Below are positions 41,227 through 45,367 of a stretch of 45,367 nt of DNA, piece by piece. Source of the DNA: Desulfitibacter sp. BRH_c19 (GTDB lineage Bacteria; Bacillota; DSM-16504; Desulfitibacterales; Desulfitibacteraceae). Position 1 is the first letter of the stretch. Each line of letters opens with the position of its first letter. The translations under genes were made by a program, and so were the position numbers. Location of the stretch: assembly GCA_001515945.1 (NCBI GenBank), contig LOER01000012.1, positions 1-45,367 of the forward strand, given 5' to 3'. The notes under the pieces are model-generated. The model saw only the letters and a list, made by a program, of their open reading frames with translations, had not been told where the DNA came from and did no database searches.

Positions 41227-42051
41227 TTAGGCATAGCTGTGTATTCCAGGAAGCAAATAGCTTACTCCAAGAAAAGTAAAGAGTACTGCACCAAAACCAA
41301 TGATTGATAAGACAGCTGCTTTTTTTCCTCTCCAGTTTCTCATAAGCCTAACATGGAGATATGCAGCATATATAAGCCAAGTAATTAAAGCCCATGTTTC
41401 CTTTGGATCCCATGACCAATACGATCCCCATGAAAACTCTGCCCAAATAGCTCCTGTAACAAGCATTATTGTTAAAAAAGGCATGCCGATAAAAACTACT
41501 TTATAGGATATCTCATCTATTAGTTCCAAACTAGGAAGGGTTCCTATTATTTTGTTATTTGCATTTTGAGATAACAACCAGTCTTTTAGAAGATACATTA
41601 TCGATAAGGCAAAGGAAACTGCAAAAGCTCCATATGCTACAGCAGCACTAAGGACATGCACAAATAGCCAGTTGCTTCGTAATGCTGGCATCATGGGTCT
41701 TACAGAAGTATCTAAGGTAAATAGCCATATCAACAATACTATTGCTATAGGAAGTACAAATATACCTGTAGTCCATAGGTCATACTTATAGTCAATGATA
41801 ATAAATACAGCAGCTATTCCCCACACAAAAAATAAGCCAAATTCAAAAAGATTAGTTAGAGGAAGTGTTCCGGTTAATACTGTCCTAATACCTAATAATA
41901 CAGTAGTCATTACAAAGGCGCCTATTGTACAAATTCTTGCTAATTTCTTCAAATAAGCCTTTGACAAAATAAAGCATAAAACATATATTAATAAGGCTAA
42001 TGTATAGCCAATAATAGATATTGTCATAATGGGTGTTTGCAGACTTTCCAT
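41227..42051 (-). CDS. resC: ResC/CcsA-type cytochrome c synthase subunit
   Basis: 274 aa, about eight transmembrane helices. It holds the heme-handling tryptophan-rich motif W-G-S-Y-W-S-W-D-P-K-E-T-W-A-L-I-T-W near residues 205-222, and histidines in V-H-V-L-S-A and Y-L-H-V-R-L-M for external heme ligation. With ResB it forms system II, which exports heme and attaches it to C-x-x-C-H sites, here presumably those of DsrJ. The ATG directly follows the resB stop (TAAATG). Confidence 0.93.
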   Translation of the reverse strand: MESLQTPIMTISIIGYTLALLIYVLCFILSKAYLKKLARICTIGAFVMTTVLLGIRTVLTGTLPLTNLFEFGLFFVWGIAAVFIIIDYKYDLWTTGIFVLPIAIVLLIWLFTLDTSVRPMMPALRSNWLFVHVLSAAVAYGAFAVSFALSIMYLLKDWLLSQNANNKIIGTLPSLELIDEISYKVVFIGMPFLTIMLVTGAIWAEFSWGSYWSWDPKETWALITWLIYAAYLHVRLMRNWRGKKAAVLSIIGFGAVLFTFLGVSYLLPGIHSYA

Positions 42052-43191
42052 TTATTGTTTCCCCCCGACCCTTTTTGCTAATTGATTATTGACGTCCTGC
42101 TTTATATCTTCGTTTTTACATCTTATATTTACATATAGCTTGTTCTCTGTTTTAGCTAAAACTGCATTGACTTCTCTGTATCTTCCACTCCAAAACATTG
42201 TAGATGATACAATCATTAATAAAAATCCTAGCATTACTATATTAGTTCCCGGGTCAACTTTTACTGCCAAAACCGTATATGGGTTAAGTTCTACATATAC
42301 CAGGGTTTCACCACCTGGGAAATCTATAGTCTCGCCTTCTTGAAGATATTTGGCATCTATAACTGATCGCCCTTCATACAGTTTGATTAAAATCCCTTCT
42401 TTTAGATGCAGAATATTAAAAAATGTATCCCCGATACTAAATTTCTGTCCATCTGGAATTGCATAAAACTCATCTTGCTCACCCTTTACTTCTATTAAAT
42501 GATTATACCCATAAGAACTTTGATAAAAGACAATGCCCTTGTGCTTAAATGGATTGTTAACTCTTGTTGTCCCACTAGAAGCCTCATTATCATTGACATA
42601 AATTGTGATATCTGTCACCCAGTTATCAATAGATCCATCACTATCATATAAAGTTTGAAAATCATTTACTTGGATTGCCATATTCTGAGCTATTTCAGAA
42701 GGAATATCCACCTGGTCTCCCACAAAACCCATAACCCTATCATTAGTTCCAAAGGAGCCTATAAAAGCCCCCAACAAAACCACAATCAAAGAAATATGAA
42801 GTAAATGGGGAGCTATTAGATTCAAAGAACCTTTTTTTGCTAGGAAAAATAATTTATTAGGATTGTTGACCTCCTGTATCTTAAATCCTTTTTCTTTTAA
42901 AAAGCTTCTTAATTGGGCTTCACCAGTTGCAACATCTTCAATTGAATACTGTTTTTCAAAGTTCTTAATATCACAATTAGTATCAATATTTTTGCGCAAC
43001 TTAGCTAGCATGCCGGGTATTCTATTAATAGTACATACAAAGAGATTAAGGGCAAACAGTAGAAGCAAGCCCCTAAACCATATAGATTTGTAAACAGTTA
43101 CACTTGGGTACATGGTTGCAAAAATAGATGCAACCACTAAAGCCGCAATTATTACTACCGCAAGCTTTATTGAAGATAAGAGTTTTGTCAT
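42052..43191 (-). CDS. resB: ResB/Ccs1-type cytochrome c synthase subunit
   Basis: 379 aa. Three N-terminal helices (about 5-25, 42-60, 130-155) and one near the C-terminus (about 320-340) flank a large external domain; the segment M-Y-P-S-V-T-V-Y-K-S-I-W-F and D-F-Q-T-L-Y-D-S-D-G are ResB-like. It presents apocytochrome for heme attachment. ATG 43191 with AAGGA upstream is preferred to the frame start 43236. First gene of a probable resB-resC-RsbRD-dsrKJOPM operon, with a CRP/FNR-like site 110 nt upstream. Confidence 0.9.
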   Translation of the reverse strand: MTKLLSSIKLAVVIIAALVVASIFATMYPSVTVYKSIWFRGLLLLFALNLFVCTINRIPGMLAKLRKNIDTNCDIKNFEKQYSIEDVATGEAQLRSFLKEKGFKIQEVNNPNKLFFLAKKGSLNLIAPHLLHISLIVVLLGAFIGSFGTNDRVMGFVGDQVDIPSEIAQNMAIQVNDFQTLYDSDGSIDNWVTDITIYVNDNEASSGTTRVNNPFKHKGIVFYQSSYGYNHLIEVKGEQDEFYAIPDGQKFSIGDTFFNILHLKEGILIKLYEGRSVIDAKYLQEGETIDFPGGETLVYVELNPYTVLAVKVDPGTNIVMLGFLLMIVSSTMFWSGRYREVNAVLAKTENKLYVNIRCKNEDIKQDVNNQLAKRVGGKQ

Positions 43192-43300
43192 TACAGTATT
43201 CCTTTCAAAATATAGAGTTAATTTCAATACTAACACACCGCATCAGTATATACCTATTCGTGAATATTGTATATGCTGTATTCGCTCCTCGTACTGAAAC

Positions 43301-43320
43301 TTTGTGCTATTTATCACAGC
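43301..43320. promoter_or_regulatory. CRP/FNR-family operator upstream of resB
   Basis: TTTGTGCTATTTATCACAG with dyad TGTG-N8-CACA (43303-43318), nearly identical to the site before dsrA. A candidate promoter (TATACA, 17 nt, TATACT at 43245-43250) lies about 60 bp downstream on the minus strand. This places the site near -72, a usual class I activator distance. The remaining gap up to 43643 is AT-rich, and I see nothing else in it beyond the likely promoter of the plus-strand gene. Confidence 0.65.
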
Positions 43321-43643
43321 CTTGTACGAAAATCGGCTAACTGATATTCCCATCATTAAAACATTTGATTAATTATCTAAAAGTCCTGCATTCCTTTAAT
43401 TGCAATTCTTAATGATTGCTATAAGATTTGTTGTATGCACTAAATTCCTCGTGAAATTCATATCAATCCAAAAGGCCCGGTCTTTATCTGATCAATGTTT
43501 ATTTATTTGAATTATTTAGAATATAAAGGGGAAATTGATTGTATTTCGTTTATAAATGATTTAAAATGTTTATGTATGAAACAGCTATTTTTAATTTTTC
43601 CTTCAAAACTCGCACATTTTGTTAAAAATTTAGGGGGTTAGAA

Positions 43644-43976
43644 ATGTCACATTCTGCAACAAAGGGGATTCTCTTTGAGAATTCTGAGGAAGCGAAAAAA
43701 TTTTTAGATGATATACTGAGGGTTTTAAGTATAAAAGTGGATGATTTAGGTGATATCTATGGATTAAATGAAGACATTGGTGAACAGATTAAAGAGAACA
43801 GAAAACCTCTGCCTTTTAGATTTTTTGAAACTATTTGTGGCCATACAGAGTTAACCATGGATAATTATACCTACAAAATTGTGCCCCTACATCTTGATAA
43901 ATGTTCAGTATGTCAAACTCCAACAGTAGGCGCTGGCTCTCTTTTTTGTCATAAATGTGGTTTCAGGTTTAAATGA
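43644..43976 (+). CDS. Small protein with C-terminal zinc ribbon, unknown function
   Basis: 110 aa. The C-terminal 25 residues form a CxxC...CxxC zinc ribbon (C-S-V-C-Q-T-P...F-C-H-K-C-G-F). The N-terminal part is mixed helix with E-I-A-K-K-F-L-D-D-I-L-like amphipathic stretches (EEAKKFLDDILRVLSIKVDDLGDIYGL) and no known motif. AGGGGG stands 6 nt before the ATG. Divergent from resB and convergent with the ArsR-type gene. I do not recognise the family; a regulator or adaptor role is possible but unsupported. Confidence 0.7.
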   Translation: MSHSATKGILFENSEEAKKFLDDILRVLSIKVDDLGDIYGLNEDIGEQIKENRKPLPFRFFETICGHTELTMDNYTYKIVPLHLDKCSVCQTPTVGAGSLFCHKCGFRFK

Positions 43977-43988
43977 ATTTAATATGTT

Positions 43989-44017
43989 AAAAACCGAACC
44001 CGGTAGGATCGGTTTTT
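43989..44017. terminator. Bidirectional terminator between the zinc-ribbon and ArsR genes
   Basis: AAAAACCGA (43989-43997) pairs with TCGGTTTTT (44009-44017), loop ACCCGGTAGGA, T runs on both strands. Confidence 0.85.
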
Positions 44018-44021
44018 CTTA

Positions 44022-44327
44022 TTAAGAACTCAATGTTTTCAATTCCTGGTTGTCTTGATACCATTCTATTAACTTCAAGAAATCCCTCTTGTTGTCGTTA
44101 ATAGAGTATAATACCCATTTACCTTTTTTGCGCCCCACTATCAAACCGGCCTGTTTAAGAATCTTCAAATGATGTGATACAGCAGGTTGACTGATGTTTA
44201 ATTTCTGAAAGATGTCATATACACACATTTCCTTTTCCGATACCATTTCAACAATTTTTAACCTGGTAACATCTGATAAAGCTTTAAACACTTGCTCTAA
44301 CTCTTTAATTCTAGATAAATCATTCAT
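44022..44327 (-). CDS. ArsR/SmtB-family transcriptional regulator
   Basis: 101 aa winged-helix repressor: F-K-A-L-S-D-V-T-R-L-K-I-V-E-M, recognition helix N-I-S-Q-P-A-V-S-H-H-L-K-I-L-K-Q-A-G-L-I and wing R-K-K-G-K-W-V-L-Y-S-I. The metal-site box E-L-C-V-C-D of ArsR is changed to E-M-C-V-Y-D, leaving one Cys, so the classical arsenite/cadmium site is not intact. It may sense another signal. No partner gene is adjacent on its strand. Target unknown. Confidence 0.9.
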   Translation of the reverse strand: MNDLSRIKELEQVFKALSDVTRLKIVEMVSEKEMCVYDIFQKLNISQPAVSHHLKILKQAGLIVGRKKGKWVLYSINDNKRDFLKLIEWYQDNQELKTLSS

Positions 44328-44522
44328 GGGGCTTCACTCCACACTTTTATACTTCTTAATTTGTTTATACTACTTATCTATAAGAATAACCGGAAACTGT
44401 TGATTTGACAAGATTTATTTATAGAACTTTGCAAATTCTTTAAATTTTGTAACTATACTGTTAGCTTGTTCCGATTCTAAACCTATGAATGCGAATGAAA
44501 AGCTATTTCCATTTAAATACTT

Positions 44523-44552
44523 TTGACAAACCACATACATATATGTTACGAT
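44523..44552 (+). promoter_or_regulatory. Candidate promoter of the RNase P RNA gene
   Basis: TTGACA (44523-44528), 18-nt spacer, TACGAT (44547-44552). It would start about 30 nt before the mature RNA. The gap 44328-44522 is AT-rich and shows no gene. Confidence 0.45.
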
Positions 44553-44591
44553 AATAATCCAGCAAAAAACAAAAAAGTCTATAAATGTGCT

Positions 44592-45024
44592 TTGAGTAAG
44601 CTAGATGATCGCATGCATTAGCATGAGGAAAGTCCGAGCTCCATAGGGCAGGGTGCTGGGTAATACCCAGTAGAGGCGACTCTAAGGAAAGTGCCACAGA
44701 AACAGACCGCCATAACCAGAGGTCAGAAGTCCGAGGTCAGAAGTTGGGATAAAAGAAATCGGCAAACCGATTGTTCACAAGTACTGACATCCGACTTCCG
44801 ATTTCTGACTTCCGTTATGGTAAGGGTGGAAAGGTGAGGTAAGAGCTCACCAGCAGCCAGGGTGACTTGGTTGGCTCGGTAAACCCCACTTGGAGCAAGA
44901 CCGAATAGAGGAACATAGGAACTGCCCGTTCCGTTCCCGGGTAAGGTCGCTTGAGCCTACTGGCAACAGTAGGCCTAGATAGATGATCATCCTAGACAGA
45001 ACTCGGCTTATGGTTTACTCGAAG
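44592..45024 (+). ncRNA. rnpB: RNase P RNA, bacterial type A-like
   Basis: Catalytic RNA that removes 5' leaders from tRNA precursors. The conserved core is complete: GAGGAAAGTCCGAGCTCC and CATAGGGCAGGGTGCTGGGTAA at the 5' side, ACAGAAACAGACCGCC, TAAGGGTGGAAAGGTGAGGTAAGAGCTCACC, GGTAAACCCCACTTGGAGCAAGACC, and the 3' ACAGAACTCGGCTTAT. P1 is formed by GAGTAAGCT and GGTTTACTC. It has the type A arrangement, which is less common among Firmicutes than type B but found in several clostridial groups. About 433 nt, longer than usual because P12 carries a 97-nt extension (44717-44813). Followed by a terminator at 45114-45155. Confidence 0.95.
44717..44813 (+). repeat. Repeat-like insertion forming an extended P12 helix in RNase P RNA
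   Basis: Lies between the P12 base strands CCATAAC (44710-44716) and GTTATGG (44814-44820). The left side holds two copies of GAGGTCAGAAGT 14 nt apart (44719-44730, 44733-44744). The right side (44791-44813) is their imperfect complement, giving a stem of roughly 25 bp with a few mismatches and G-U pairs. The tip has an AATCGG/CCGATT hairpin with a CAAA loop. The GTCAGAAG units match the intergenic repeat family seen at 13673-13705, 17805-17815 and 21124-21163. Confidence 0.75.
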
Positions 45025-45113
45025 CAAAAATTGCCATAAACACCACAAAAATGGAGGCTACTGAAAAAGTATTGCTTTTTCTACCTCTAAACTAAAATTT
45101 TCTCAGAAATTAA

Positions 45114-45155
45114 AAAAGAACTAGAACTTTTTCATTAAAAGTCTCTAGTTCTTTT
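45114..45155. terminator. Terminator downstream of rnpB
   Basis: Perfect 12-bp stem AAAAGAACTAGA (45114-45125) with TCTAGTTCTTTT (45144-45155) and an inner ACTTTT/AAAAGT stem. T run on the right, A run on the left, so it can serve both strands. Confidence 0.88.
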
Positions 45156-45367
45156 CATTATCTCTAGGAATAATGGAAAAAGTTATAAGGTCTGACTTAA
45201 GAATGAAAAGTTCCTTGTTTTGTATAATCTATCTATTGCGCCGCATCATGTAGTTACTGCGGCTTAATTGAACAATTAATTTATCCGATGACTATCACCG
45301 CTAGCCTTGCATGGGTTCAGCTATGTCAACAAGTTGACAAGTTTCACTCCAAGACTCCCATCTTCTA
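45156..45367. other. Right-end stretch without a supported gene
   Basis: Contains a 6-bp inverted repeat GCCGCA/TGCGGC near 45242-45264. A minus-strand open frame of 22 codons enters from the right edge and stops at 45301-45303 (W-E-S-W-S-E-T-C-Q-L-V-D...). It could be the end of a gene outside the window, but nothing identifies it. Confidence 0.3.

Noticed and set aside
44503-44697. Minus-strand 64-codon open frame
   Set aside because: It overlaps the promoter and conserved 5' part of RNase P RNA and has no ribosome site.
45301-45367. C-terminal end of a gene entering from the right edge
   Set aside because: Only 22 codons, no recognisable motif, no confirmation possible within the window.

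Overview
The window is low-GC DNA from an anaerobic, motile, endospore-lineage (Clostridia-type) Firmicute that respires sulfite or sulfate. The evidence is the Gram-positive flagellar gene order with a CsrA-FliW-flagellin module and sigma-D type promoters, a complete dissimilatory sulfite reductase set (dsrAB, dsrC, dsrD and a dsrMKJOP-type membrane complex) and a ResB/ResC cytochrome c assembly pair. The content resembles Desulfitibacter/Peptococcaceae relatives; that placement is inference. Nearly all genes lie on the minus strand.

Region by region. 1-6854 (minus): early flagellar operon flgB-flgC-fliE-fliF-fliG-fliH-fliI-fliJ-fliK, with fliK cut by the window edge inside an 18-bp tandem repeat. 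Its leader (about 7000-7145) carries a c-di-GMP-I (GEMM) riboswitch followed by an intrinsic terminator. 7283-8326: two small proteins of uncertain role, the upstream one behind a perfect sigma-D promoter. 8456-8713 (plus): glutaredoxin. 8806-10725: a second c-di-GMP-I riboswitch plus terminator ahead of a FliL-like membrane protein and an HD-GYP c-di-GMP phosphodiesterase. 10769-12130: DUF4321 membrane protein and a soluble chemoreceptor. 12255-21108: flagellin, fliS, FlaG-like protein, putative chaperone, fliD, flaG, csrA, fliW, flgL, flgK, flgN, flgM, with sigma-D promoters before flagellin and flgM and CsrA-type sites in the flagellin leader. 21532-25292: cheW-cheA-cheB. 25502-28576: D,D-carboxypeptidase and FapA.

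28833-43191: LysR regulator (plus), then the minus-strand sulfite-respiration region. In transcription order this is resB, resC, an RsbRD-N-domain protein, dsrK, dsrJ, dsrO, dsrP, dsrM, then dsrA, dsrB, dsrD, a 60-aa unknown, a 2[4Fe-4S] ferredoxin, dsrC and dsrN. Almost identical CRP/FNR-like palindromes lie upstream of resB and dsrA at similar distances from candidate promoters, which suggests one regulon. The dsrA leader is long and appears structured. 43644-44327: zinc-ribbon protein and ArsR-type repressor. 44592-45024: RNase P RNA, whose P12 helix is enlarged by about 97 nt of a repeat-like sequence. The last 200 bases hold no supported gene.

How it fits together: c-di-GMP would act on the early flagellar operon and on a phosphodiesterase operon by transcription termination. 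FlgM/sigma-D and CsrA/FliW would control the late genes and flagellin. The dsr and ccs genes form one respiratory module: DsrAB reduces sulfite, DsrC carries the sulfur product, DsrMKJOP passes electrons from menaquinol or periplasmic donors, and ResBC attaches the DsrJ hemes. Intergenic regions carry short imperfect-palindrome repeats (GGGACA...TGTCCC and GTCAGAAGT types). Several start codons were moved inward from the longest ORF on the basis of Shine-Dalgarno spacing; these are noted per gene.
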